Source of the DNA: Leptospira selangorensis | GTDB taxonomy: Bacteria; Spirochaetota; Leptospiria; Leptospirales; Leptospiraceae | Assembly: GCF_004769405.1 (NCBI RefSeq) | Contig: NZ_RQES01000019.1 | Location: 186,001 to 250,000 of the forward strand | Direction: 5' to 3' | Length of the DNA: 64,000 nt | Shown: positions 33,806 to 43,400 of the stretch, in pieces | Numbering within the stretch: position 1 is the first letter of the stretch | How the letters are laid out: each line of letters starts with the position of its first letter | Translations under genes and position numbers: made by a program | The notes under the pieces: generated by a model | The model's input: the letters and a program-made list of their open reading frames with translations, nothing else | What the model was told of the DNA's origin: nothing | Database searches by the model: none

Positions 33806-35229
33806 ATGCAAGAGTAGTATCCGTTCGGGTAAAACAAATTTTAGTAGTAGAGGACAACGAGGACGATTCCCGTTTGTTCGAGATATTTTTAAAAGAAGCA
33901 GACCCTTCCGGGGTACGTTTGAAACATTCTCCTACAGTTGCTGATGCTTTAGAAGTATTGAAAGATCATGGAGAGGAGATAGATTGTATTCTTTTGGATC
34001 TGACATTGCCGGATAGTTTCGGTTTGGATGGTTTCGAAGCTATTAAAAAATCTCATCCTAAGATACCTATCGTGATCTGTTCCGGGACCCAGGACGAAAC
34101 TGTTGCGATGGAAGCCTTACAGTCGGGTGGCCAAGATTATCTGATCAAAGGAAAATTCGATTCTCATCTTCTTTTTAGATCTATTCTTTATGCAATAGAA
34201 AGACAGGACATGTTATCCAAATTGGAAGAGCAGGCGTTCTTGATTAAAGAAAATGAAAAAAGATATAGGCTTATATTCGAACATAATCCTCATCCGATCG
34301 TTTTGTATAATTATGAATGCGAAAGTGTTTTGGATCTAAACCAAGAAACTGAACGTATTTATGGTTATGATAGGGAAGAATTACTTCATATGAAATTTTC
34401 GGATCTGTTTATTGGAACTTCTTCCGGAGAGCGTAGGCAGTATTTAGCTCTTCATAACGGTAAAAATATTCCGGAAACACATGTGCATAGATCCAAGGAA
34501 GGAACACCGCTCCTAATGGAGATTACTTCTTATAGATTCAGATTAGAAGGAAAAGAAGTGGTCCTTGCAATCTTAGTGGATATGACTAAATGGAAACAGT
34601 CCGAAGATAATTTAATACAATCATTGAGAGATAAAGAAGCTCTTCTCCAGGAAATCCATCATAGAGTAAAAAACAATCTCCAGATCATGGCGAGCCTTCT
34701 AAACCTCCAAGCGAATTACGCAAAGAACAAAGAAGTAACTCGAGAACTTAGGGATACCGAAAGTAGGATCTATTCCATGTCTCTAGTTCATAACGAACTT
34801 TATAATTCTAAAAATCTGGCAGAGATCGGCCTAGGTTCTTATGTGGATAAATTATTGGATAATCTTTGGAATGTTTATGGAATAGGTGCAGAGATCGGAA
34901 GAGTAGTAGATGTAGGAAATTTAAGTTTGGCGGTGGAGAAAGCACTTCCGATCGGAATGATGATCAATGAGATCGCTACAAATTCAATTAAGTATGCTTA
35001 TTCAGAAAAGAAAAAGGGTCAGTTCTATATAAAAGCAAAATCCGGAAATGGGATATTTCATTTAGAGGTCGGGGACGATGGAAAGGGGATCCCGGATTAT
35101 CCTCAGATTGAAGCCAAAGAAACCTTAGGTTTACAACTGATCCGGATCTTATCCAAACAGTTGAAGGCAAAATTGGACATCAATACTTCGGCTCCAGGAA
35201 CCCGATTCCAAATAGAGTTCTCGTATTAA
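33802..35229 (+). CDS. REC-PAS-HisKA_2 hybrid kinase
   Basis: The 475-residue protein begins with a receiver domain (VVEDNEDDSRLF; acceptor Asp66 in CILLDLTLPDS; Lys in DYLIKGKF). One PAS domain follows (about 155-275), then HisKA_2 (HHRVKNN at about 286-292) and a HATPase (INEIATNSIKYAY, GDDGKGIPD). Receiver-first HisKA_2 kinases receive a phosphoryl group and pass a signal on, so it may act downstream of the upstream kinase. The ATG at 33802 overlaps the previous stop by four bases, confirming a three-gene unit. Its stop codon is interlocked with the convergent copper-protein gene. Confidence 0.87.
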   Translation: MNARVVSVRVKQILVVEDNEDDSRLFEIFLKEADPSGVRLKHSPTVADALEVLKDHGEEIDCILLDLTLPDSFGLDGFEAIKKSHPKIPIVICSGTQDETVAMEALQSGGQDYLIKGKFDSHLLFRSILYAIERQDMLSKLEEQAFLIKENEKRYRLIFEHNPHPIVLYNYECESVLDLNQETERIYGYDREELLHMKFSDLFIGTSSGERRQYLALHNGKNIPETHVHRSKEGTPLLMEITSYRFRLEGKEVVLAILVDMTKWKQSEDNLIQSLRDKEALLQEIHHRVKNNLQIMASLLNLQANYAKNKEVTRELRDTESRIYSMSLVHNELYNSKNLAEIGLGSYVDKLLDNLWNVYGIGAEIGRVVDVGNLSLAVEKALPIGMMINEIATNSIKYAYSEKKKGQFYIKAKSGNGIFHLEVGDDGKGIPDYPQIEAKETLGLQLIRILSKQLKAKLDINTSAPGTRFQIEFSY

Positions 35230-35696
35230 GCGGCTAGCAACTTTTTGAATTCGGAAATACAAGATTTGCAGGCTTCGGAACATGCCTTACATTCTTCGTG
35301 ATGGTCTGCGTGTTTATCACATTGAACTGCACATCTTTCGCAAGACTCCAAACAGATGGACGCTAATTTTTTAGTAGAAGCAGAACCTAATGAAGACAAT
35401 ACAACGAATGCGTCGCAAAGTGCCACTGTCTCTTCTACAGATCTAAGGCAATCCGCCATTTCCTTATGACCTTCTGCCAACATGTCCACACACATATTGA
35501 TACAAACTCTGCCTTTTAAAATGCAAGCAGAGGAGGCTTCAATCGCGGAACCAGGCACGGAAATTTTGTCGGCCTTCTTCTTTTTAGAAGTTTTTTTATC
35601 TCCGTGGTCATGCCCTAAAACGGAGGAGCTTGCAAGTAGAGCCATGGTAGTTGCACCCAGGCCAAGGATTTGTTTTCTAGATATTTTCTGTTCCAA
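35226..35696 (-). CDS. Cysteine-rich four-helix copper-storage-like (Csp) protein, exported
   Basis: The 156-residue protein has an N-terminal signal (SRKQILGLG then a hydrophobic stretch to about residue 28), a His/Lys-rich linker (HDHGDKKTSKKKK), then a helical domain with 13 cysteines, many as CxxxC or CxxC pairs. That matches the copper-storage protein family, in which Cys line a four-helix bundle and bind many Cu(I). Methylosinus Csp1, also exported, likewise has 13. The RK in place of RR makes a Tat signal uncertain. The start is TTG at 35696 with GGGAGG five bases upstream. No copper pump or regulator is adjacent. Confidence 0.8.
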   Translation of the reverse strand: MEQKISRKQILGLGATTMALLASSSVLGHDHGDKKTSKKKKADKISVPGSAIEASSACILKGRVCINMCVDMLAEGHKEMADCLRSVEETVALCDAFVVLSSLGSASTKKLASICLESCERCAVQCDKHADHHEECKACSEACKSCISEFKKLLAA

Positions 35697-35873
35697 AGGA
35701 ACCTCCCTCGGTGCTCTAAATTATTCCAGAATCCGCTTTTCGTCGCCTGAAAATAGGTTGAAAACCCTAAAAAAACCGCTTTCTTTTCGGAACTTTTAGA
35801 AAAGGTTTGGAAAATTCTTCCAGCTAAGTTGCTCTAATTGAAAAGACTCGTCGGATGAATTAAGCCAGTTAAA

Positions 35874-36914
35874 ATGTTCGGACCCACGAAAGAAAAAAGC
35901 GAATCATCCGCGACGATTGGCGAATCGGACAAAATTCTCATTCTGGACGATGCACCTGAAAACTGCCAGCTCGTAGAAAGGATCCTTAAAAAAGCAGGAT
36001 ACGGGGATGTGATTTCCACCCAATCTCCCGAAACCGCCTTGGAATGGTTAGGCCTACAAGGAAACCCTGAAAACAAAAAAGATATTTCACTTTTACTTTT
36101 GGACATTCTTCTACCTGGAGGAATGAACGGTTTGGACATTCTTCGTACCTTAAGTTCTAAGGAAGAATTTTCGGACTTACCTGTTATTATCATCACTGCA
36201 ATCCATGATACACAAACCTTGGAGTCCGCTTTTGAATTAGGTGCAATCGATTACGTTACAAAACCTTTTGATGCTCATGAATTAAGAGCAAGGGTTCGAT
36301 CTACTTTAAGACTTCGTCATGAGATGCTCCAAAGAAAACAAAGAGAAAGAGACCTAGAAGAGATTACGGACAAACTTTCGGAAGCGTATCAAACTTTGCT
36401 TAGAGTCTCTAGAACAGACGGTCTGTCCGGAATTTGGAATAGAAGATTTTTCGACGAGATCTTAGAAGTAGAATGGAAGAGAGCATGTCGTTCCGAAAAA
36501 CCGATCTCTTTACTTTTATTAGATATAGATTTTTTCAAAAAGTATAATGATACATACGGTCACCAAGCTGGGGATGAATGTATCCGTCAGGTTGCAGGTG
36601 TTTTAAAAAATACTGCAAGAAGAGCAGGGGATTTTCCCGCTCGTTATGGTGGAGAAGAGTTTGCGGTGATCTTGCCTGAAACCGATTCGGAGAAAGCGAT
36701 GATCGTGGCGGAGAATATCCGAACTCGCGTCCAAGAACTAAAGATCTCTCATGAAGCTTCCCAAACTTCCGAATTTGTTTCCGTGAGTATCGGGATCAGC
36801 ACTCGTATGTCCGGAAAAGATAAAGAAAGCAAAAAGTTTTTGGAAGAAGCAGACAAGGCACTCTATAAATCCAAAGAAGATGGAAGAAATAGAAGCACTG
36901 TCTTCAAAGATTAA
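35874..36914 (+). CDS. Response regulator with diguanylate cyclase (GGDEF) output
   Basis: The 346-residue protein has a receiver domain (about 20-150; ILDDAPENCQL; acceptor Asp77 in LLLLDILLPGGMNGLDIL; Lys in YVTKPFDAHELRARV). A coiled linker leads to a GGDEF domain (about 180-346). The active-site loop is GGEEF (259-263), and an RxxD inhibitory site (RAGD) lies five residues before it. It should be an active cyclase making cyclic-di-GMP with product feedback. No clear Shine-Dalgarno lies before the ATG. It follows the hybrid-kinase cluster, which is a plausible partner. Confidence 0.9.
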   Translation: MFGPTKEKSESSATIGESDKILILDDAPENCQLVERILKKAGYGDVISTQSPETALEWLGLQGNPENKKDISLLLLDILLPGGMNGLDILRTLSSKEEFSDLPVIIITAIHDTQTLESAFELGAIDYVTKPFDAHELRARVRSTLRLRHEMLQRKQRERDLEEITDKLSEAYQTLLRVSRTDGLSGIWNRRFFDEILEVEWKRACRSEKPISLLLLDIDFFKKYNDTYGHQAGDECIRQVAGVLKNTARRAGDFPARYGGEEFAVILPETDSEKAMIVAENIRTRVQELKISHEASQTSEFVSVSIGISTRMSGKDKESKKFLEEADKALYKSKEDGRNRSTVFKD

Positions 36915-37006
36915 ACCATTGGGCTTAGGACCAACCGGGGTCTTATTTCATCTTTTTTTCTTAGATTGTAACGAATCTTCTTCATTTTTTTCCTAAAATT
37001 GGAAAT

Positions 37007-37034
37007 TTGTTTGCATCGCACTAAGTCTTATAAC
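37007..37034 (+). promoter_or_regulatory. Candidate sigma-70-type promoter for the gene at 37061
   Basis: TTGTTT (37007-37012) and TATAAC (37029-37034) are 16 bases apart, 26 bases before the ATG. The -10 box is good and the -35 box partial. Calling this a promoter is inference from position and match. Confidence 0.3.
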
Positions 37035-37060
37035 TTAATAAACGATATATAGAGATAGAA

Positions 37061-37429
37061 ATGGCTATATTGGATAAAATAGTACAGGAATTCAAAACTA
37101 GGTTTTTTGAAACCGTAAAGGTTCCGGTGCAGGTGCATTCTTCTTCCGGAGATTTTCAAGCTACTTGGGAGGGCATCCAAGGTACGGCACTTAGCTTTAC
37201 CTTAGATCGTTTTCATCCGGATCCGGAAGGAAGCAACGCTGTAATCGAGATACGTGTTCCTTTTTGGAAGGAACCGTTATTATTCTCCGGAAAACTTTTG
37301 GATAAGAAAGTGGTAAAATCCAAATCTTCTGAACGGATTACGGATACTGTTTTGGTATTCGAATCGGAACTTTCTGAATTTTTAAAAAAGAATCTTCCAA
37401 AGATAGATCTAACACTTCCTAAAAAGTAA
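37061..37429 (+). CDS. Small protein of unknown function
   Basis: I do not recognise this 122-residue protein. It has no signal peptide or membrane helix. It looks beta-rich (VKVPVQVHSSSGDFQATW, SNAVIEIRVPFWKEPLLFSG, TDTVLVFESELSEFL) with a short helix at each end. It stands alone between the diguanylate cyclase gene and the convergent xth gene, two bases from the xth stop. The final codons form one arm of a bidirectional hairpin. A PilZ-like or other small beta-barrel is possible, but no motif proves it. Confidence 0.6.
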   Translation: MAILDKIVQEFKTRFFETVKVPVQVHSSSGDFQATWEGIQGTALSFTLDRFHPDPEGSNAVIEIRVPFWKEPLLFSGKLLDKKVVKSKSSERITDTVLVFESELSEFLKKNLPKIDLTLPKK

Positions 37430-37446
37430 TTTTACTTTTTAGGAAG
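37415..37446. terminator. Bidirectional terminator made of the last codons of two convergent genes
   Basis: CTTCCTAAAAAGTAA (37415-37429) is followed after two bases by its exact reverse complement, TTACTTTTTAGGAAG (37432-37446). Each arm is the final LPKK-stop codons of one gene: the 37061 gene on plus and xth on minus. From either strand the stem is followed or entered by A/T-rich runs. Confidence 0.6.
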
Positions 37447-38205
37447 ATCTACTTCTAAGATCATCGCCGCATGATCTGAAAGAATAGGATCTTTTTTCAC
37501 TGTGAGTTTTTTGAGTTTGGATTTAAGCTCGGGAGTCACGAAGAAGTAATCGATCCTCCAACCTTTATTATTCCCTCTTGCTCCGGCTCTGAAAGTCCAC
37601 CATGTATATTCTTGTTTAGTCGGATATAATTCCCTAAAACTGTCTACCCAACCTGTGGAAAGAAATTTAGTCACCCAGGCTCTTTCTTCCGGAAGGAAAC
37701 CGCTATTCTTTGCATTTCCTTTCGGATCATGTATATCTATTTCAGTATGAGCGATATTTACATCACCGCATAGAATGATATTGGAATGTTTCTTTTTTAA
37801 CTTTGCGGAAATTTTTAGGAATTCATCCAAAAATCTCATCTTGGCAGCTTGCCTTACGTCACCTGTGGTTCCAGAAGGAAAATATACTGTCCAGATAGCG
37901 TATGAATCGAATTCGACGAGGACACTTCTTCCTTCTTTATCGAATTCATCCAGGCCCAATCCATACGTTACTTTTTTAGGTTCTTGTTTGCTCCAAATAG
38001 AAACTCCAGAATAACCTTTTTTAACAGCGGAATGGAAGTATGCCTTGTATCCCAGTTTTTCCCAAATTTCCGAACTGAGTTGGTCCGGTTGTGCCTTTGT
38101 TTCTTGGAAACATACAAAATCGGGTTTTTCGGAAGAGATTACATCCCCTAGGCCCTTACCCCAGGCGGATCGGATTCCATTACAGTTCAGACAGAAAACT
38201 TTCAT
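37432..38205 (-). CDS. xth: Exodeoxyribonuclease III / AP endonuclease
   Basis: The 257-residue protein is an ExoIII-type enzyme of base-excision repair that cuts DNA at abasic sites and trims 3' ends. Motifs in order: [10 protein letters not shown] at the N-terminus, metal-binding Glu in [30 protein letters not shown] with the catalytic Asp and Asn, and the final [12 protein letters not shown] with the Asp-His pair. Length and order fit the family. It converges with a small unknown gene, sharing a palindromic tail, and is divergent from hisD by about 64 bases. Confidence 0.93.
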   Translation of the reverse strand: MKVFCLNCNGIRSAWGKGLGDVISSEKPDFVCFQETKAQPDQLSSEIWEKLGYKAYFHSAVKKGYSGVSIWSKQEPKKVTYGLGLDEFDKEGRSVLVEFDSYAIWTVYFPSGTTGDVRQAAKMRFLDEFLKISAKLKKKHSNIILCGDVNIAHTEIDIHDPKGNAKNSGFLPEERAWVTKFLSTGWVDSFRELYPTKQEYTWWTFRAGARGNNKGWRIDYFFVTPELKSKLKKLTVKKDPILSDHAAMILEVDLPKK

Positions 38206-38269
38206 AGGCGTTTAAGAGTTCCCAGGATTTTCGGGATGCTAAGTCCGGGCAAAGAAAAAAAATGTCCGT

Positions 38270-39562
38270 ATGAGCATTCGTATCAGGGAAGTAGGCAAGG
38301 ATTTTTCCTTAGAACCCATTCTCCAGAGAGCAAAGCAGGATCTAAATGATACTTTGGCCCTGGTACGTCCCATTTTGGACCAAGTGAAAGAAGGTGGGGA
38401 TAAGGCAGTTTATGAGCTCACCCAAAAATTCGACGGACTCAAACCTGAAAAATTGGTTCATCCAGTCTCGGAATGGAATGGAAAAGTGGACCCGGAGCTT
38501 AAGGCCGCATTAGAAAAGGCCAAAGAGAATATTGAAACATTCCATAAGGCTCAAATTCCTCCCAACCTAGATGTAAATGTCTCCGGAAATACATTAGGAA
38601 TTCGTTATACTCCAATAGAGTCTGTGACGGTATATGCTCCCGGTGGAAAAGCATTATATCCTTCTACCATTTTGATGGGAGTGATCCCTGCGAAAATTGC
38701 GGGTGTAAAACATATTCAGATAGTTACTCCTCCACAAAAAGATGGGATCCCTGACGGATTGTATGCTGCCGCAAAAATTGCAGGCGCGGATGCGATCGTA
38801 ACTGTGGGTGGTGCGCAAGGAATTGCGGCCGCATCTTATGGAACGGAAACGATCCCTCGTTCCGAATTTGTGATCGGACCTGGGAACAAATTTGTGACTG
38901 CTGCAAAAGTTTTATTAAGCGGACAAGGTGTGATCGGAATAGATAGTCCCGCCGGTCCAAGTGAAGTTCTTGTGATCGCAGACGATTCTGCAAATCCAAA
39001 TTGGGTAGCGGCAGATCTACTTTCCCAAGCAGAACATGGAGAGGATTCCGCAGCAATTCTTTGCACTGATTCTTTGGAATTTGCAAAAAAAGTCTCTGCT
39101 GAAATAGATAAGGCATTAAAAGAAAGACCTAAAAGAGAATCTATCAAAAGAGCATCGATAGAAAATGAAAGTTGGATATTAGTTTTTCCTAATTTAGAAG
39201 AATGTGTAAACTTCTCTAATCTGTATGCTCCTGAGCACCTGGAGATCCAAACTAAAAATTATCAGGAATTATTCAAAAAGATCAAACATGCGGGCTCCGT
39301 ATTTTTAGGGCCTTATTCTCCAGTTGCCATGGGGGATTATATTAGCGGAACAAATCATATTCTTCCTACAGCAGGGGGAAGTAGGATCTTTTCTTCCCTA
39401 GGTGTTCTTACTTTTTTAAAAAGAGTGACCTACCAAGAGGTGACCAGGGACTCTTTAGAAAAATTATATCCGTACGTAAAAGTTCTCTCCGAATTCGAAG
39501 GTTTGGATGAAGAACATGGAAATTCAGTAAAAGTGCGTCTTTCTCAAAATAGTAAACCATGA
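38270..39562 (+). CDS. hisD: Histidinol dehydrogenase
   Basis: The 430-residue enzyme performs the last two steps of histidine synthesis, oxidising L-histidinol to histidine with NAD+. Visible landmarks are SVTVYAPGGKALYPS, GPGNKFVTAAK, SPAGPSEVLVIAD, zinc ligands in LSQAEHGEDS, the catalytic pair in YAPEHLEI, zinc Asp in MGDYISGTNHILPT, and the late His in EEHGNSVKVR. It opens the co-directional run; panC starts inside its stop (ATGA overlap at 39559). hisF lies at the far end of the run. Confidence 0.95.
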   Translation: MSIRIREVGKDFSLEPILQRAKQDLNDTLALVRPILDQVKEGGDKAVYELTQKFDGLKPEKLVHPVSEWNGKVDPELKAALEKAKENIETFHKAQIPPNLDVNVSGNTLGIRYTPIESVTVYAPGGKALYPSTILMGVIPAKIAGVKHIQIVTPPQKDGIPDGLYAAAKIAGADAIVTVGGAQGIAAASYGTETIPRSEFVIGPGNKFVTAAKVLLSGQGVIGIDSPAGPSEVLVIADDSANPNWVAADLLSQAEHGEDSAAILCTDSLEFAKKVSAEIDKALKERPKRESIKRASIENESWILVFPNLEECVNFSNLYAPEHLEIQTKNYQELFKKIKHAGSVFLGPYSPVAMGDYISGTNHILPTAGGSRIFSSLGVLTFLKRVTYQEVTRDSLEKLYPYVKVLSEFEGLDEEHGNSVKVRLSQNSKP

Positions 39563-40410
39563 TCGTATCCAAGGATCCAAACGAAGTCAGAAACCAAATA
39601 CTCTCCTGGAAGTCCGAAAAACTTTCAGTGGGTTTTGCTCCTACCATGGGATTTTTGCATGAAGGGCATTCGAATTTATTCGTTCGTTCGGCTTCCGAAA
39701 ATTCCAAAACAGTGGTTTCTATTTTTGTAAATCCCGCTCAATTCAACGATCCTGAAGATTATGCAAAATATCCGATCAATACGGAAGGTGATTTAGAAAT
39801 TTGTAAATCATCCAAGGTGGATCTTGTATTTTTACCGGACAAGGATACGATGTATCCGGGTGGGATCCCTAAAGTAGAATTACGTATTCCTCATTTGATG
39901 AAAAATCTGGATGCTACTACTAGGCCTGGACATTTTGAAGGTGTTCTTTTGGTCCTTTCTCGTTTATTCCATATAATTCCTGCGGATCGTTCTTATTTCG
40001 GTAAGAAGGATTACCAACAATATCTGGTTGTAAAAGATTTTGTTAGAGCACTCGGTTTTCCTATGGAGATCATAGGAGTGGATACGGTTCGCTCCCCGGA
40101 AGGTTTGGCACTTAGTTCCAGAAACGCTCGTTTGACCGGACCTGAAAAAGAAGAAGCATTACTATTAATCCGAGCTTTACGTTTGGGTGAAAGCCTGATC
40201 CGACAAGGGGAAAAAGATCCTGCAGAAGTTCTGACAGTGATGAAAGATGTCTTAGATTCTTCTTCTAAAATACAAACGGATTATCTGGAAGTATTGGATG
40301 CGAATACATTAGAAGAACTTTCTATTCTAAAGGGAGAAGTGCTTCTCGCTGTAGCTGCCTTTTTAGGGCAGATAAGATTGATCGATAATATAACCGTAAA
40401 GGTATCTTGA
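39559..40410 (+). CDS. panC: Pantoate-beta-alanine ligase
   Basis: The 283-residue PanC joins pantoate and beta-alanine with ATP to make pantothenate, the coenzyme A precursor. The HIGH-like motif is PTMGFLHEGHSNL (about residue 28). FVNPAQFNDPEDYAKYP, RPGHFEGV, FGKKDYQQYLVV and the KMSKS-like LSSRNARL motif are all present. The ATG overlaps the hisD stop by four bases. mfd starts six bases after its stop. Confidence 0.95.
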   Translation: MIVSKDPNEVRNQILSWKSEKLSVGFAPTMGFLHEGHSNLFVRSASENSKTVVSIFVNPAQFNDPEDYAKYPINTEGDLEICKSSKVDLVFLPDKDTMYPGGIPKVELRIPHLMKNLDATTRPGHFEGVLLVLSRLFHIIPADRSYFGKKDYQQYLVVKDFVRALGFPMEIIGVDTVRSPEGLALSSRNARLTGPEKEEALLLIRALRLGESLIRQGEKDPAEVLTVMKDVLDSSSKIQTDYLEVLDANTLEELSILKGEVLLAVAAFLGQIRLIDNITVKVS

Positions 40411-40416
40411 TTTAAT

Positions 40417-43400
40417 ATGGCTAAGTCTGTTTCCACTCAATCCGATTGGAAAAAATCTCTGGAGGATCTTTTCTCTTCTGCAAAAGAGAATGTTAAAATT
40501 TCTTCCGTTCCTAATTCAGTTCACTCTCTTCTATCTTCCGTTATATTCCAGTCCCAGAAAAATTCCAAAATTGTAATCTCTCCCACGAACACAGAATCGG
40601 AGTTTTTATATAGGGAATCTTTAAGTTATTTAGAGCCGGATCTGGTTTGTTATCTTCCGGGCCAGGAAGTTTTGCCTTACGAGTATATGCGGTATCCGGG
40701 GGAAATGAAAAGAGAGAGGATACAGGCTCTCGCTCGTATCTTATCCGGAGAAAAAGTTTTAGTATTCACTTCTGTTTCCGGATTTTTGAAAACTCTTCCG
40801 GAAGCTTCCGCCTTGATGGAAAGGTCTTTGTCCGTAAAATTAGGGCAGGAGATCCAACCTGAAAATCTAATGAGAGATCTTATCCGACTTGGCTATCACA
40901 GAGTGGATATGTGCCAAGCATTCGGTGAGTTTAGTTTGAAGGGAGGAATCTTGGATGTATTTTCTTCCTTCTCCGCTGATCCTATTCGGATCGATTTTTT
41001 CGGAGATGAAATAGAATCCATTCGAACATTTGATCCGGAAACCCAGAGATCTTTGGAAAATCTGGAAGAAGCATTTTTACTTCCTGCAGATGAATTTATT
41101 CTGACGGATTCTCAAAAAGAGCAGTATAGAAATCTGATCACAAATGCAGACAAATCTCTTCATTTACCTGAGATCCCGGATGATGCAGGCGGGACTTATT
41201 ACGAAGAATTGATTCCGATGGTCCGGGAAAACAAGGGAATATTATCTTTTTTTAAATCTAAACCTGGCCTAATTTTTCCGGATCCTAATGGGGCAAAAGA
41301 AAGATATTCTCATCTATTGAGAGAATATGATGCTTTATACGAAAAAAGAAGTAAAGAGATCTTATGCGCTCCTCCTTCTTTTCTTTTAAGAGATAAAGAC
41401 GAATCTGAAATTTTAGAAAACCTAACCGGTATTAAATTTACACAACTTCCACCAAGTAAGGGAGAAGATCTGGTCTGTCCTTTGCATCAGGCTCCTTCTT
41501 TTAAAGGAAAGATTAGAGAAGTCCGGGAAAAACTGAAAGATTTGAAAACGGAAGGCGAATGGAAGATCATCCTTACTTCTTCATTCGAGGCTCAAACCCA
41601 AAGATTATTAGGACTTTTCGAATCGGAAGGAATTCGTTTATTAAACCAGGAAGCTTCCGAACCTGAACCTATTCTTCTCCCTAATAAATCGAAAGAAGAA
41701 GTGTATTTAGCGGTTTCTGAAATAAGAAACGGTTTCTTATGGGAAGACGAAAAACTTTTATTCTTATCGGAGAATGATGTATTCGGAAGGGAATACAAAC
41801 GTAAGACCAGGTTCAAAAAACAGAACAGCAAGGCCATCCAAAGTTTTCTAGACCTGAAAGAAGGGGATTTCGTGGTTCATGTAAACCACGGGGTCGGAAA
41901 ATTCCTCAAAATAGAAAGAGTAAATGCGGGCGGAAAAGAAAGGGACTTTCTAAAATTAGAATATTATGGCGGTGACACGTTATTTGTTCCTTTGGACCAG
42001 ATTTCTTTGGTCCAAAGATTCATAGGTGGGACCGAGAGACCAAGATTAGACAGTCTTGGTAAAAGTACTTGGAAAAAAACAAAGGACAGAGTCCAGAAAG
42101 CGGTCGAAGGTCTCGCGGAAGATTTGGTCCATATGTATTCCAATCGGATCAAATTACAAGGGTATGCTTTTCCTCCCGATACAATTTACCAAGAAGAGTT
42201 CGAAGCTGAATTCGAATACGAGGAAACCCCTGATCAGATTGAAGCGATAGAAGCCGTTAAAAAAGATCTAGAATCTATAAAACCTATGGATCGTCTGATC
42301 TGCGGAGATGTAGGTTACGGAAAAACGGAAGTTGCTATCCGTGCCGCATTCAAGGTGGCGATGGCTGGCAAGCAGATTCTGATGCTTGCTCCTACCACAA
42401 TCCTTGCCTTACAACATTATAATAATATGAAAAAGAGATTTGAGAACTATCCGATCACTGTGGAACTCGTTTCTCGACTTAGGACTGCGGCGGAGACTCG
42501 AGACGTTCTGAAACGTTTTGCTTCCGGAAAAGTGGATATGCTCATCGGGACTCATGCGGTTTTGGCAAATTCAGTCCAACCTAAAAATCTGGGATTACTT
42601 ATCATAGATGAAGAGCAAAGATTCGGAGTGAACCATAAGGAATCCATAAAGAAGATCAAAAACCTTGTGGATGTTCTGACTTTGACTGCGACTCCGATAC
42701 CGCGCACGCTTCATATGGCTTTGACCGGGATTAGAGAACTTTCTATCATTGCGACTCCTCCTAAGAATAGACAAAGTGTGGAAACGTATGTGATCGAAGA
42801 GGACGAAGAGGTCCTAAGAGACGCAATCCGCACGGAACTTGCTAGAGAAGGACAAGTATTCTATCTTTATAATAGAGTAGAATCTATTGAACAAGAGACT
42901 AAAAGATTAAACGAGATCGTACCTGAGGCAGCCATCGGAGTTCTTCATGGCCAGATGACTGAGGACGAGATCGAAGAAACTTTGGTGGATTTTTACGCGC
43001 GTAAATTTGATATTCTGGTCACCACTACCATCATAGAATCCGGGATTGATATCCCAAATGTGAATACTCTGATCGTAAAAAGAGCGGATCTATTCGGTCT
43101 TTCTCAATTGTATCAGATCCGAGGCAGGGTAGGAAGAAGTGACCGAAAAGCGTTTGCATACCTTCTTCTTCCTAAAGACAGAGTGGTAACGGAAGATGCC
43201 GAAAAACGTCTGAACACAATCTATGAATACCAAGAACTAGGTTCCGGATTTAAGGTTGCGATGAGAGACTTGGAGATCCGGGGAGCGGGAAATCTTTTAG
43301 GCAAAGAACAATCCGGTGATATCATGGAAGTGGGCTTCGATCTGTATGTGCAGATGTTGGAAGAAGCGATCGCCAGGATCAAAGGAGAAGAAGTCAAAAT

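Noticed and set aside
35612..35696. Tat signal on the Csp-like protein
   Set aside because: The motif is S-R-K not S-R-R, so Tat export is uncertain; only a signal peptide is claimed.
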